Part shown: positions 42,905-54,216 of the stretch, in pieces
Layout of the letters: each line of letters begins with the position of its first letter
How positions within the stretch are numbered: the first letter of the stretch is position 1
Origin: Comamonas sp. SCN 65-56
Lineage (GTDB): Bacteria > Pseudomonadota > Gammaproteobacteria > Burkholderiales > Burkholderiaceae_C
Assembly: GCF_001724135.1 (NCBI RefSeq)
Contig: NZ_MEDS01000019.1
Span: 1-63,390, forward strand
Reading direction: 5' to 3'
Length of the DNA: 63,390 nt
Notes under the pieces: model-generated
Database searches by the model: none
Seen by the model: only the letters and a program-made list of their open reading frames with translations
Told to the model about the DNA's origin: nothing
Translations under genes and position numbers: made by a program

Positions 42905-43561
42905 TTACGCCCGGGCCACCCGCCCGACAAAGGCCAGGCTCGCGCCCATCGCCATCAGCACCGCCCCGGCGATGCGGTTTTGCGTGCGCTGCGCACGCGC
43001 CGAATTCATCCACCCGCGCAAGCTCGCGGCCAGCAGCGCGTAGCCGTGCATCACGACGAAATCAACCGTGAGGGTGGTGACCAAGAGCACCAGCAATTGC
43101 GGCGCCAGCGCGCGCGTGGGGACGATGAATTGCGGCAGCACCGCGACCATGAAGACGATGCCCTTGGGGTTGGTGGCGTTGGTCAGCAGGCCACGCAGGA
43201 AGCGCTGGCGCGCACTGAGCAGCGGCGCCTGCGCACTCCGCGATGGGACGGCGTCATCGGCCTCTCTCGCGAAAATCACGGGCGCGCGCCACTGGTGCAG
43301 CCCCAGCCACAGCAGATAGGCCGCGCCCAGCACCTTGACGACGGTGAACGCGGTGCTGGAGGCGAGCAGCACCGCCCCCACGCCCACGCCCGCCACCAGC
43401 AGGATCAGCGCCAGCCCCGCCTGCAAGCCAAGGATGGTGACGCTGGCGCCGCGCACACCCCACGAGAGGCCGTGGCTCATGGAAAGCACCGCGCCCGGCC
43501 CGGGCGAGAGCGCGATGGCGATCGCCGCGACCAGATAGGCAAGCCAGAGATGCCAATCCAT
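42905..43561 (-). CDS. LysE/RhtB-family amino-acid exporter
   Basis: 218-residue membrane protein, about six spans. It has the family N-terminus LAYLVAAIAIALSPGPGAVL, SMSHGLSWGVRGA, and the second-repeat NPKGIVFMVAVLPQFI. Lies 12 bases downstream of liuE, and may export amino acids or homoserine lactones. The substrate is unknown. Confidence 0.88.
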   Translation of the reverse strand: MDWHLWLAYLVAAIAIALSPGPGAVLSMSHGLSWGVRGASVTILGLQAGLALILLVAGVGVGAVLLASSTAFTVVKVLGAAYLLWLGLHQWRAPVIFAREADDAVPSRSAQAPLLSARQRFLRGLLTNATNPKGIVFMVAVLPQFIVPTRALAPQLLVLLVTTLTVDFVVMHGYALLAASLRGWMNSARAQRTQNRIAGAVLMAMGASLAFVGRVARA

Positions 43562-43573
43562 ATGGATCGTCCT

Positions 43574-44482
43574 TCAGCCCGCGCGCTTGTTGAGGATGGC
43601 GACGGCCACGCGCGACTGGGGTTTGCGCCCCAGCACGCCGCTGATGTAGGCCCCGGCGTCCACCAGTTTGTCCAGGTCGATGCCGGTGTCTATTCCCAGC
43701 CCGTGCAGCAGATAGACCACGTCTTCCGTCGCCACGTTGCCGGTCGCGCCCTTGGCGTAGGGGCAGCCGCCCAGGCCAGCGACGGAGGACTGGAAATTCC
43801 ACACACCCAATTGCAGCGCGGCCAGCGTATTGGAGAGCGCCTGGCCGTAGGTGTCGTGAAAGTGGCCGCTCACGTGATCGATGTCGTAGTGCTGAAGCGT
43901 CGCCGCTATCGCGCGCTGCACCTTGAGCGGCGTGCCCACGCCGATGGTGTCGGCCACGTCCACGCGCTGCACGCCTATGCCCTTCATCAAACCGGCAAGG
44001 TAGGCCACCCTCTCGGGGGCGATCTCGCCCTCGTACGGGCAGCCGACGGTGCAGCTCATCGCGCCACGCACCGCGATGCCCGCCGCGCGCGCCGCTTCAA
44101 CGACCGGTGCAAAACGCTCGATGCTCTCGGCGATCGAGCAGTTGATGTTCTTCTGGCTGAAGGCTTCGCTCGCCGCGCCAAACACCACGACCTCGTCGGG
44201 CTTGTCGAGCAGCGCCGCTTCAAACCCCTTCATGTTGGGCGTGAGCACGCTGTAGCGCACGTCCGCGGCGCGCGCGATGCCGCTCATCACCGCATGGTTG
44301 TCGGCCATCTGCGGCACCCATTTGGGGCTGACGTAGCTGGTGACTTCGATCTCGCGCAGACCGGCCGCTTGCAATCGCGCGACGAGGGCGATCTTGTCGC
44401 TGCTCGCGACCGGCTGCTTCTCGTTTTGCAGCCCGTCGCGCGGGCCGACGTCGATGAGGCGGACTTTGGCAGGGTAGTTCAT
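43574..44482 (-). CDS. liuE: Hydroxymethylglutaryl-CoA lyase
   Basis: Splits HMG-CoA into acetoacetate and acetyl-CoA, the last step of leucine breakdown. 302 residues. The divalent-metal and active-site elements are VRLIDVGPRDGLQNEK, SYVSPKWVPQMADN, the HFHDTYGQALSN His-x-His pair, and the catalytic Cys in GLGGCPYAKGATGNVATEDV. The ATG at 44482 has GAAAGG upstream. It follows liuD after about 23 bases. Confidence 0.95.
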   Translation of the reverse strand: MNYPAKVRLIDVGPRDGLQNEKQPVASSDKIALVARLQAAGLREIEVTSYVSPKWVPQMADNHAVMSGIARAADVRYSVLTPNMKGFEAALLDKPDEVVVFGAASEAFSQKNINCSIAESIERFAPVVEAARAAGIAVRGAMSCTVGCPYEGEIAPERVAYLAGLMKGIGVQRVDVADTIGVGTPLKVQRAIAATLQHYDIDHVSGHFHDTYGQALSNTLAALQLGVWNFQSSVAGLGGCPYAKGATGNVATEDVVYLLHGLGIDTGIDLDKLVDAGAYISGVLGRKPQSRVAVAILNKRAG

Positions 44483-44505
44483 CACAAGCCTTTCAACCTT
44501 GGCGA

Positions 44506-46548
44506 TCAGGCCACTTCAAGCTTGAGCAACTCGTCGCCCTCGGCCACCTGGTCGCCCGGCGCATACATCAGCTCGGCCACGGTGCCATCGCTCGGCGCGG
44601 CGATGGTGTGCTCCATCTTCATCGCCTCCATCACCGCCAGCGGCTGGCCCTTGGCCACCTGGTCGCCCGCCTTGACGGCGAACGAGACCACCTTGCCCGG
44701 CATGGGCGCGGTCAGACGGCCGCCCTCTTCCTGCGTGGCGCTGGCCTGCGCCAGTTGGTCGATGACCTCGATGCGCGTCGCGCCCTGCGGTGCGAACACG
44801 GCAAGCCGCCCACCCTGGGCGTACACCGTCACGGTCTCGCGCCGCTCGCCAAAGCGCAGGTCGATCGCCCCGCCCGCGGTGCGCTCGAACACCAGCGCGC
44901 CCTGCACCGCGTCAGCACCCTCGCCCACGCTGAGCGCCAGAGCGCCGCCGTGCGCGTAATGCAGCGTGGCGCTGGCGGGCGCGTCGCCAAACGCCAGCGC
45001 AAAGCGCCGCCGCACGTCGCCGTGCGAATGCCAGCCGTCGCGGCGGCTGAAGGGGTCGGTGGTCTCGCGCGCGCGCTCTTGCAACAGCGTGTGCGCCACG
45101 GCGGCCGCGGCGGCCAGCGGCAGGCCCACGGGCTCCTGGTGGAACAGCACGGCTTTTTCGCGTGCGATCAATGCGGTATCGAGCTGGGCGGTAGAGAACG
45201 CGTGACTGGCCACCGCACGACGCAGGAACTGCAGGTTGGTCGACAGCCCGACGATGTGCGTGGCCGCCAGCGCCGTCTGCATGCGCGCCAGTGCCTCCTC
45301 GCGCGTGCTGCCGTGCACGATGAGTTTGGCGATCATCGAGTCGTAGAACGGGCTGATCGCATCACCCTCGCGCACGCCGTCGTCAAAGCGCACGTGGATG
45401 CCGCTGCCCGAAAGCGCCGCGCGCTCGAAGGCCACGTGCGGCGGCTTGCGATAGACGACGAGCTGGCCGGTGGCGGGCAGGAAATCGTTGTCCGGCGTTT
45501 CGGCGCAGATGCGCGCCTCGATCGCGTGGCCGGTGATGTGCAAGTCTTCCTGCCTGCACGGCAGCGGCTGGCCCGCCGCCACGCGCATTTGCCACTCCAC
45601 CAGGTCCTGGCTGCTGATGGCCTCGGTCACCGGGTGCTCGACCTGCAATCGCGTGTTCATCTCCATGAAGAAGAACTGCATCTGCTCGGGATGCGCGTAG
45701 CCGCCGGGCTGCTCGACAATGAACTCCACCGTGCCCGCGCCGACGTAGTTCACCGCCTTCGCCGCGGCCACCGCCGCCTCGCCCATGCGCTTGCGCATCT
45801 CGGGCAAGAGGCCGGGCGCGGGCGATTCTTCCAGCACCTTCTGGTGGCGCCGCTGCGTGGAGCAGTCGCGCTCAAAAAGGTAAACACAGTTGCCCTGCGT
45901 GTCGCCGAAAATCTGGATTTCGATGTGGCGCGGGTTTTGCACCAGCTTCTCGATCAGCACCGCGTCGTTGGCAAAGCTGTTCATCGCCTCGCGCTTGCAC
46001 GAGGCAAGCGCGTCGGCAAAATCGGCGCTCGCGTACACCTCGCGCATGCCCTTGCCGCCACCGCCCGCGCTGGCCTTGATGAGCACCGGGTAGCCGATCT
46101 TGTCGGCCTCGCGCTGCAGCAGCGCCGGATCTTGGTCTTCGCCCTGATAGCCGGGCACCAGCGGCACGCCCGCCTTGGCCATCAGGCGCTTGGATTCGGC
46201 CTTCAGGCCCATCGCCTGGATGCTTTGCGGCAGCGGGCCGATGAAGACCAGCCCGGCGTCCGCGCAGGCCTGCGCGAAGTGCGTGTTCTCGGAGAGGAAG
46301 CCGTAGCCCGGGTGGATGGCCTGCGCGCCCGTGGCCTTGGCGGCGTCGATGATGGTCTGCCAGCGCAGATAGCTCTCGGCCGGGCTGCTCGCGCCGATGT
46401 GTACCGCCTCGTCGCAGGCGGCCACGTGCTTGGCGCGGGCATCGGCATCCGAATAAACGGCGACGGTCTTCACGCCCATGCGCCGCGCGGTGGCGGCCAC
46501 GCGGCAGGCGATCTCGCCGCGATTGGCAATCAGGATCTTTTTAAACAT
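44506..46548 (-). CDS. liuD: 3-methylcrotonyl-CoA carboxylase, biotin-containing alpha subunit
   Basis: 680 residues with biotin carboxylase (KILIANRGEIACRVAATARR, GGGGKGMREV ATP-grasp loop, MEMNTRLQVEHPVTE), a linker domain and a C-terminal biotinyl domain (MEAMKMEH, biotinylated Lys). It pairs with the liuB product. Its place between liuE and liuC supports the methylcrotonyl-CoA assignment over propionyl-CoA carboxylase. It abuts the DUF4126 gene without a gap. Confidence 0.93.
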   Translation of the reverse strand: MFKKILIANRGEIACRVAATARRMGVKTVAVYSDADARAKHVAACDEAVHIGASSPAESYLRWQTIIDAAKATGAQAIHPGYGFLSENTHFAQACADAGLVFIGPLPQSIQAMGLKAESKRLMAKAGVPLVPGYQGEDQDPALLQREADKIGYPVLIKASAGGGGKGMREVYASADFADALASCKREAMNSFANDAVLIEKLVQNPRHIEIQIFGDTQGNCVYLFERDCSTQRRHQKVLEESPAPGLLPEMRKRMGEAAVAAAKAVNYVGAGTVEFIVEQPGGYAHPEQMQFFFMEMNTRLQVEHPVTEAISSQDLVEWQMRVAAGQPLPCRQEDLHITGHAIEARICAETPDNDFLPATGQLVVYRKPPHVAFERAALSGSGIHVRFDDGVREGDAISPFYDSMIAKLIVHGSTREEALARMQTALAATHIVGLSTNLQFLRRAVASHAFSTAQLDTALIAREKAVLFHQEPVGLPLAAAAAVAHTLLQERARETTDPFSRRDGWHSHGDVRRRFALAFGDAPASATLHYAHGGALALSVGEGADAVQGALVFERTAGGAIDLRFGERRETVTVYAQGGRLAVFAPQGATRIEVIDQLAQASATQEEGGRLTAPMPGKVVSFAVKAGDQVAKGQPLAVMEAMKMEHTIAAPSDGTVAELMYAPGDQVAEGDELLKLEVA

Positions 46549-47259
46549 TCAAGCCACCTTCACTTGAGCCGGAAACAAGCGCCGCAGCACGGCGCGCAAA
46601 AATTTGAACAGCACGACCAGCAGCAGCGCCGACACCGCCAGCGCCACGACCAGCGCCACGGCAAACCACACCGGGTGCGCCGCCGCGAGCCACAGCGCGG
46701 CGACGACGACGCCGTCCTCGAAGAACGACAGCCCCCAGTTGGAAAACGGCTCGGGCGAGACATTGGCCGCCGCGCGCGTCGTCATCTTGGTGGCCAGCGC
46801 CGTGGCCGAGAGCGAACCACCCAGCAGCCCCGCCACCACCGCCATCGTGGCATCGTTCGCGCCGAACACGCTGGCCGCGAGCAGCGCCCCGGCCGGCACG
46901 CGGATGAAGGCGTGGATGCCGTCCCACAGGCTGTCGAGCCAGGGCACCTTGTCGGCAAAAAACTCCACGAACAGCATCAACCCGCTGGCCATGAGCACGG
47001 CCGGGTGCTGCAGCACCGATAGCCCCGAGGGCAGCGCGATCCAGCCCGCCGCGCCCGCCAGGCCGGTGAGGAACACCACCGCGTACAGGCGCAGCCCGCT
47101 GGCCCAGCCCAGCGCCGCGGCCAGCGCCAGCAGGCTGGGCATGTCCATCGTGGCCGTTACACGTGCCGCGCCCTCGGCCACGCCGCGCGCGGTGCCGGGG
47201 TCTACATGCAGCCCCACGGTATGCAGCCACTGCACGATGGAGGGCCAGAGTTGATCCAT
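46549..47259 (-). CDS. DUF4126 membrane protein
   Basis: 236 residues with several hydrophobic helices: LLALAAALGWASGLRLYAVV, FLTGLAGAAGW, MLFVEFFADKVPWLDSLWDG, then GALLAASVFGAND and a last span WFAVALVVALAVSALLLVV. DUF4126 proteins are inner-membrane proteins of unknown role. Embedded in the liu operon between liuC and liuD, possibly with an accessory function there. Confidence 0.85.
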   Translation of the reverse strand: MDQLWPSIVQWLHTVGLHVDPGTARGVAEGAARVTATMDMPSLLALAAALGWASGLRLYAVVFLTGLAGAAGWIALPSGLSVLQHPAVLMASGLMLFVEFFADKVPWLDSLWDGIHAFIRVPAGALLAASVFGANDATMAVVAGLLGGSLSATALATKMTTRAAANVSPEPFSNWGLSFFEDGVVVAALWLAAAHPVWFAVALVVALAVSALLLVVLFKFLRAVLRRLFPAQVKVA

Positions 47260-47294
47260 GGTGGTTTGCTTTGCTCAGGCGGCGTGCTTGGTGC

Positions 47295-48080
47295 TCAACC
47301 CGCCACCCACGAGGGCTTGCGCTTTTGCAGGAAGGACTGCACGCCCTCCTTGCCATCGCTGCTGGCACGGATGTCGGCAATGCCGCGCACGGTTTGCGCG
47401 ATCAGCGCCGCGTTGATCTCGCGCTCGGCCACGTCCTGCACCAGCTTTTTGCATTCGCGCAGCGCGTGGGGGCTGGCATTGCACAGCGCGTGCACCCAGC
47501 CATCGACCACGCCGTCCAGTTGATCGGCCACCACCACCTCGTGCACGAAGCCGATGCGCAGCGCCTCGGCGGCGGTGAAGCGCTCGGCCGTCAAAAAGTA
47601 GCGGTGTGCTGCGCGCGCGCCCATCGCACGGATCACGTAGGGGCTGATGGTGGCCGGAATCAGGCCGAGCTTGACCTCGCTCAGGCAGTAGTGGGCGCTG
47701 TCCGCGCTCACCGCCAAGTCACACGCGGCCACCAGCCCCATGCCGCCGGCGTACACGTCGCCCTGCACGCGCGCGATGGTCGGCTTAGGGCACTCGTACA
47801 TCACACGCAGCATCTCGGCAAGCTGCGCCGCGTCCGCCAGATTTTCGTCGTGCGAATAGTCGGCCATGCGCCGCATCCAGTTCAGGTTGGCCCCGGCGCA
47901 AAACGCCGGCCCCTCGGCGGCGAGCACGATGGCGCACACGTCGGCGCGTGCACCCACGTCCTTGAATGCGGCGGTCAGCTCCGCAATGACCTCATCGCTG
48001 AAGGCGTTGCGGATGTCGGGCCGGGTCAGCGTGATCCGGGCCACCTGGCCGGATTGGGTGATGGAGAGGTTTTCGCTCAT
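47295..48080 (-). CDS. liuC: Methylglutaconyl-CoA hydratase
   Basis: 261-residue crotonase hydrating 3-methylglutaconyl-CoA to HMG-CoA. GPAFCAGANLNWMRRMADYS and the acid segment LSEVKLGLIPATISPYVIRAMG are typical of LiuC, as is ECPKPTIARVQGDVYAGGMG. Flanked by liuD and liuB, so its assignment is firm. A paralogue lies downstream of boxA. The ATG is overlapped by the stop of a tiny ORF. Confidence 0.92.
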   Translation of the reverse strand: MSENLSITQSGQVARITLTRPDIRNAFSDEVIAELTAAFKDVGARADVCAIVLAAEGPAFCAGANLNWMRRMADYSHDENLADAAQLAEMLRVMYECPKPTIARVQGDVYAGGMGLVAACDLAVSADSAHYCLSEVKLGLIPATISPYVIRAMGARAAHRYFLTAERFTAAEALRIGFVHEVVVADQLDGVVDGWVHALCNASPHALRECKKLVQDVAEREINAALIAQTVRGIADIRASSDGKEGVQSFLQKRKPSWVAG

Positions 48081-48166
48081 GGTGCATCCGGGTTTTGCAG
48101 GTAATGGACAAGGTCAAGCTCCGGGCAGGGCCGGGCGAAATGCTGCGCCCAGGTCGGCATGTTCAT
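48077..48166 (-). CDS. Possible 29-residue ORF coupled to vapC and liuC
   Basis: ATG at 48166, overlapping the vapC stop, then 29 codons (MNMPTWAQHFARPCPELDLV, then HYLQNPDAP) and a TGA overlapping the liuC ATG. The ATGA overlaps at both ends would keep ribosomes moving from vapC to liuC. I do not recognise the peptide. It may be a leader, a remnant or chance. Confidence 0.3.
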   Translation of the reverse strand: MNMPTWAQHFARPCPELDLVHYLQNPDAP

Positions 48167-48564
48167 TGCCCCCACACGCGCAGACCGCGGTAACGGGCCA
48201 GCGCGTCGTAGTCACGGTCGCTGTGCAGCAGCAGGTAGCCGTTTTCGATGCAAAAGGCGGCAATCATTACGTCGATGCTGCTGCGAATGGTGATGCCACG
48301 CGCGCGCAGGTGGCGGTAATGCTCGGCGGCGGCCAGTGCGATGTCTTCGCCACCACAAGGTTCGACGCTGAGCGTTTGCAGCAGCAGGCGCGCCTGGCGC
48401 AACGCGCGCTCTTCGCGAAAGCCGCGCAGCACCTCGTAGAGCACCAGGTCGGGCAGGACCAGGCGCGTATGGCCGTCGTCCAGCAGACGACGCAACTCCG
48501 CACGCTGCGCCGTGTCGCGCGCATTGAAAAAATCAATCCAGACGCTGGAATCAACCGCCAGCAT
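48163..48564 (-). CDS. vapC: VapC-type PIN-domain ribonuclease toxin
   Basis: 133 residues. The PIN-domain acidic residues are in MLAVDSSVWIDFFNARD (first Asp), LVLYEVLRGFREE (Glu), SSIDVMIAAFCIENG (Asp) and LLHSDRDYDAL (Asp). It overlaps vapB by 14 bases. VapC toxins cut tRNA or rRNA. Confidence 0.93.
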   Translation of the reverse strand: MLAVDSSVWIDFFNARDTAQRAELRRLLDDGHTRLVLPDLVLYEVLRGFREERALRQARLLLQTLSVEPCGGEDIALAAAEHYRHLRARGITIRSSIDVMIAAFCIENGYLLLHSDRDYDALARYRGLRVWGQ

Positions 48565-48880
48565 GCGACTTGGCTCCCGGCTTGCGCGCCTTGCCACGCA
48601 TTGCCTTGGCGGGCACGGACGGCCTGCTTGCGTAGCCCGCTGCAGGCTCCTGAACACCCATGGGCTCGGCCTGCTGCACCTGCGCATTCAGCGCTACCCA
48701 GTCACTGGCGTCATCGCCCTCCCACTGGAGCTTGCCCTCCCACTTGAGAATTTCGCGGTAGGCCGCCTGACGCGCCAGCAGACGCAGCCCAGCCTCCACC
48801 GTCTCCTTCTTGCTGGTGTAGGGGCCGGCCTGCATGGCTTGGGCGAGCAGGTCATCGTCGATATCGATGTTGGTACGCAT
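48551..48880 (-). CDS. vapB: VapB-type antitoxin
   Basis: 109 residues. N-terminal DNA-binding part MRTNIDIDDDLLAQAMQ, then TSKKETVEAGLRLLARQ (DUF2191/VapB). The Lys-rich C-terminus extends beyond the typical 70-90 residues and overlaps vapC. It lies directly after the operator palindrome and presumably represses its own operon. Confidence 0.88.
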   Translation of the reverse strand: MRTNIDIDDDLLAQAMQAGPYTSKKETVEAGLRLLARQAAYREILKWEGKLQWEGDDASDWVALNAQVQQAEPMGVQEPAAGYASRPSVPAKAMRGKARKPGAKSHAGG

Positions 48881-48919
48881 GATGTGTATAAATCACCTGT
48901 TTCATGCACATGATACACA

Positions 48920-48922
<3 letters not shown>
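48880..48922. promoter_or_regulatory. Inverted repeat upstream of vapBC (operator)
   Basis: Perfect 10-base arms: TGATGTGTAT (48880-48889) and ATACACATCA (48913-48922), separated by 23 bases. One arm touches the vapB ATG and the other contains the liuB stop codon. Confidence 0.65.
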
Positions 48923-50527
<1,605 letters not shown>

Positions 50528-50622
50528 GGCTGACCTCTTTGCTGTTGTGTTGGATGGGAGTGTCGGATTTTTTGGTGGCACGTGTTGCAAACAGGGGCAG
50601 CAGCGGCGGAAGAAAATACCGC

Positions 50623-52344
50623 ATGCACACCGTCGAAATTGTTCTGCTCGTCCTGCTTCTGGGTGCGCTCACCGGCATTGTGGCGCGTTACATCCGCGCG
50701 GTTCCGCTGCCGCTCATCCAGATTGCGCTGGGCGCCCTCATTGCCTGGCCGCAAGCGGGGCTGCACATCACGTTCGACCCCGAGCTGTTCTTGCTGCTGT
50801 TCATCCCGCCGCTGCTGTTTGCCGACGGCTGGCGCATTCCCAAGCGCGAATTCTTCGCCCTGGCACGGCCCATCCTGCTGCTCGCCTTCGGCCTGGTGCT
50901 GTTCACCGTTGTGGGCCTGGGCTACCTGATCCACTGGATGATTCCCGAGATGCCACTCACGGTGGCCTTTGCGCTGGCGGCCGTCATCTCGCCGACCGAT
51001 GCGGTCGCCGTCTCGTCGATCACGCGCAATCTGGGCATGCCCGAGAAGACCATGCACGTGCTCGAAGGCGAATCGCTGCTCAACGACGCATCGGGCCTGG
51101 TGGCGCTCAAGTTCAGCATTGCCGCCACGCTCACCGGCCTGTTCTCGTGGAACGAGGTGGCCAAGGAGTTCACCTGGATGGCCGTGGGCGGCCTGGGTGT
51201 GGGTGCACTGCTGGGCTGGGGCTTTTCGTACGCGCGCGGCACCATCACGCACCGCCTGGGCGACGTGGCGGCCACGCAAATGGTGCTGCTGCTGGTGCTG
51301 CTGCCGTTTGCTGCCTACATCGTCGGCGAGAAGATCGGCGTGTCGGGCATTCTGTCGGCAGTGGCCGCGGGCGTGGCAACCAATTTCGGCGACCTCGAAC
51401 GCAGCAGCTACATCAGCGAGCGCATGCAGACGACCGGCACCTGGAGCATGGTGGAGTCCTCGTTCAACGGCGCCATCTTCCTGCTGCTGGGCCTGCAGCT
51501 GCCATCCATCATTGGCGTGACGCTGCACAAGGCGGGCCACGAGGGCTGGCTTCTGGTGGGCTACGTCGTGGCCATTTCGCTGGCGCTCTTGCTGATGCGC
51601 TGGGTTTGGCTGACGCTGGGCGTGCACCGTGCGCTCTCCCGCGCCCACCACCAGGGCAAGATGACCGAGCGCCCCTCGCCGCTGCTGAACCTGGCGACGA
51701 CCATGGCCGGTATTCGGGGCGCGGTAACGCTGGCCGGTGCGTTGTCCGTGCCCATGGTGCTGAACGAAGGCGTGCCGTTCCCGGCGCGCGACATGCTGAT
51801 TTTTCTCGCCACCGGAACCATCCTCTTCACCCTGGTGCTGGGCTCGATCAGCCTGCCGCTCATCTTGCGCTACCTGCCGCGTACCGCCGAATCGCCCACG
51901 CTGCGCGAAGAGCGCCTGGCGCGCGAGCAGGCCTGTCTGGCCGCCATCACACGGCTGACGCTGACCGAGGAAGAGCTGCAAAAACACGACGCCGAGTGGG
52001 TTGCCATGCGCCAGGAGGTCAATGGCCACCTGACGCAGGAATACCGCACCCGCATTCAGCTGCTCGACGACGGCAGCGGAACAACCTTCACCGTCGAAGC
52101 GCAGCGCGAGGCGCCCGAGGTGGTGCGCCAGCGCAAGCTGCGCTATGTGCTGGAGATCGAGGCACGGCTTGATTGCATACGCGCGGAAAGAGACCGGTAC
52201 TACAGCGAACGCCAGGCGCACCGCATCAACGACGAGTCGCTGCGCAGCCTGGTCAGCGAGCTCGACCTGCAGGAGGTTGCCATGCGCAAGCGCCTGGTCG
52301 TGGCCCGCCGCGCCGCCGGCCTGCCGGTGGGTGGCGACACTTAG
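50623..52344 (+). CDS. Na+/H+ antiporter, CPA1 family
   Basis: 573 residues. About 12 hydrophobic segments, starting [21 protein letters not shown]. The ion-binding motifs are [17 protein letters not shown] and [20 protein letters not shown] (ND motif), and the [19 protein letters not shown] region holds the conserved Arg. A long C-terminal cytoplasmic domain, partly coiled-coil ([20 protein letters not shown]), completes it. The ATG at 50623 begins at the first membrane segment. It is divergent from liuB. Confidence 0.9.
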   Translation: MHTVEIVLLVLLLGALTGIVARYIRAVPLPLIQIALGALIAWPQAGLHITFDPELFLLLFIPPLLFADGWRIPKREFFALARPILLLAFGLVLFTVVGLGYLIHWMIPEMPLTVAFALAAVISPTDAVAVSSITRNLGMPEKTMHVLEGESLLNDASGLVALKFSIAATLTGLFSWNEVAKEFTWMAVGGLGVGALLGWGFSYARGTITHRLGDVAATQMVLLLVLLPFAAYIVGEKIGVSGILSAVAAGVATNFGDLERSSYISERMQTTGTWSMVESSFNGAIFLLLGLQLPSIIGVTLHKAGHEGWLLVGYVVAISLALLLMRWVWLTLGVHRALSRAHHQGKMTERPSPLLNLATTMAGIRGAVTLAGALSVPMVLNEGVPFPARDMLIFLATGTILFTLVLGSISLPLILRYLPRTAESPTLREERLAREQACLAAITRLTLTEEELQKHDAEWVAMRQEVNGHLTQEYRTRIQLLDDGSGTTFTVEAQREAPEVVRQRKLRYVLEIEARLDCIRAERDRYYSERQAHRINDESLRSLVSELDLQEVAMRKRLVVARRAAGLPVGGDT

Positions 52345-52389
52345 GCGCCTGTCGGACTTATTCAACGCTGCCTTAAACACGCGGACGCT

Positions 52390-54102
52390 TCAGGCCATCG
52401 GCTCGACGCGTAGCTGCAGCTCTTCAACCATGACCTCGCGCATCCTGAACTTCTGGATTTTCCCCGTCACCGTCATCGGAAAGCTGCTCACGAACCGGAT
52501 GTAGCGCGGCACCTTGTAGTGCGCGATCTGGCCCTTGCAAAAGGCGCGGATGTTTTCTTCCGTGGGCTCGGTGCCCTGCTTGGCGATGATCCAGGCGCAG
52601 AGCTCTTCGCCATATTTCTGGTCCGGCACGCCCACCACCTGCACATCCTGCACCATAGGGTGCCGATAGAGGAACTCCTCGATCTCACGCGGGTAAAGGT
52701 TTTCGCCGCCGCGGATCACCATGTCCTTGATGCGACCGACGATGTTCACATAGCCCTCGTCGTCCATCGTCGCCAGATCGCCGGTGTGCATCCAACCGTC
52801 GGCGTCGATCGCTTCGCCCGTCATCGTTTCATCGCCCCAGTAGCCTGCCATGACGGAATAGCCCTTGGTGCAGAGCTCGCCACGCTCGCCGATCGCCACG
52901 GTGGCGCCCGTCTCGGGGCTGACGATTTTGATTTCCAGGTGCGGCTGTACCTGTCCCACCGTGGAGACGCGCTTTTCCAGTGGGGTATCGGTGCTGCTCT
53001 GGCAGCTCACCGGGCTGGTTTCAGTCATGCCGTAGGCGATGGTCACCTCGGCCATGTTCATGTCGCGCTGCACGCGCTTCATCACCTCCACCGGGCAGGG
53101 ACTGCCGGCCATGATGCCGGTGCGCAGGCTGCCGAGGTCGAATTCGGCAAAGCGCGGATGGTCCAGCTCGGCGATGAACATCGTCGGCACGCCGTGCAGG
53201 GCGGTGCATTTTTCGGCCTGCACAGTCTCCAGCACCGAGACCGGATCGAACGCATCGTTGGGGTAAACGATCGCCGAGCCATGCGTGAAGCAGGCCAGAT
53301 TGCCCAGCACCATGCCGAAGCAGTGGTACAGCGGTACGGGAATGCACAGGCGATCCGCCGGCGTGAGTTGCATGCAATCGCCGATGAACAGGCCGTTGTT
53401 CAGGATGTTGCGGTGCGTGAGCGTCGCACCCTTGGGGAAGCCCGTGGTGCCGCTGGTGAACTGGATGTTGATCGGGTCAGTGGCCTTGAGCGTCGCGGCG
53501 ATCGCGTCGATACGCGCATCCTGCGGATCGCCCCGAGCCATCAGACTGGAAAAGCGCAGCGCTCCGGATTGCTCCTCGCCCTGCCCCGCTACATCAATCC
53601 ACACCACAGTGCGCAGATCGGGCAGGCGCGCGGCGTGCAGATCACCCAGCGCGCAGCGGTCCATCTCGGGCGCCAGCTCGCGCAGCATGCCCAGGTAGTC
53701 GCTGGTCTTGAACTGCGCCATGGTCACCAGCGCCTTGCAGCCCACCTTGTTGAGCGCGTATTCCAGCTCCGCCGTACGGTAGGCCGGGTTGATGTTGACC
53801 AGAATCAGCCCCACCTGCGCGGTCGCCAGTTGCATCAGCACCCATTCGGCATTGTTGTGCGACCAGATGCCAACGCGATCGCCGGGCTGCAAACCCAGGC
53901 CCAGCAAGGCGCTGGCAAGGCGCCGCTGCTCCGCATGCAATTGCGCGTAGGTGTAGCGCTGCCCCTGGTGGCGGCTGATGAGCGCATCGCGCGCGGGCTG
54001 GCTCGCCACCTTGTCGCGGAAATAGTCGCCAATGGTCTGCTCTATGAGTGGCGTGGCTTGGCTGCCGCGCGCGTAGCTTTGGCTCAGAGGAATCTGGGTC
54101 AT
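52390..54102 (-). CDS. Fatty-acyl-CoA synthetase-type AMP-binding enzyme
   Basis: 570 residues with P-loop [36 protein letters not shown], hinge [20 protein letters not shown] and catalytic Lys in [17 protein letters not shown]. The length and motifs fit medium- or long-chain acyl-CoA synthetases. AAGGAG lies before the ATG. With the acyl-CoA dehydrogenase and thiolase nearby it suggests a fatty-acid or branched-acid degradation set. The substrate is unknown. Confidence 0.9.
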   Translation of the reverse strand: MTQIPLSQSYARGSQATPLIEQTIGDYFRDKVASQPARDALISRHQGQRYTYAQLHAEQRRLASALLGLGLQPGDRVGIWSHNNAEWVLMQLATAQVGLILVNINPAYRTAELEYALNKVGCKALVTMAQFKTSDYLGMLRELAPEMDRCALGDLHAARLPDLRTVVWIDVAGQGEEQSGALRFSSLMARGDPQDARIDAIAATLKATDPINIQFTSGTTGFPKGATLTHRNILNNGLFIGDCMQLTPADRLCIPVPLYHCFGMVLGNLACFTHGSAIVYPNDAFDPVSVLETVQAEKCTALHGVPTMFIAELDHPRFAEFDLGSLRTGIMAGSPCPVEVMKRVQRDMNMAEVTIAYGMTETSPVSCQSSTDTPLEKRVSTVGQVQPHLEIKIVSPETGATVAIGERGELCTKGYSVMAGYWGDETMTGEAIDADGWMHTGDLATMDDEGYVNIVGRIKDMVIRGGENLYPREIEEFLYRHPMVQDVQVVGVPDQKYGEELCAWIIAKQGTEPTEENIRAFCKGQIAHYKVPRYIRFVSSFPMTVTGKIQKFRMREVMVEELQLRVEPMA

Positions 54103-54216
54103 GGTGGGTCTCCTTGGAAAGCGCGATGCGCCGCAAGAATACGTCGCATGCCTGCGCAGATGGCGACAGCAAGGTTGCAATAATTGCCATACCCGTGCAT
54201 GACACCACAGGTTCAC

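Noticed and set aside
52345-52389. Short convergent spacer as a bidirectional terminator
   Set aside because: No convincing hairpin seen in these 45 bases.
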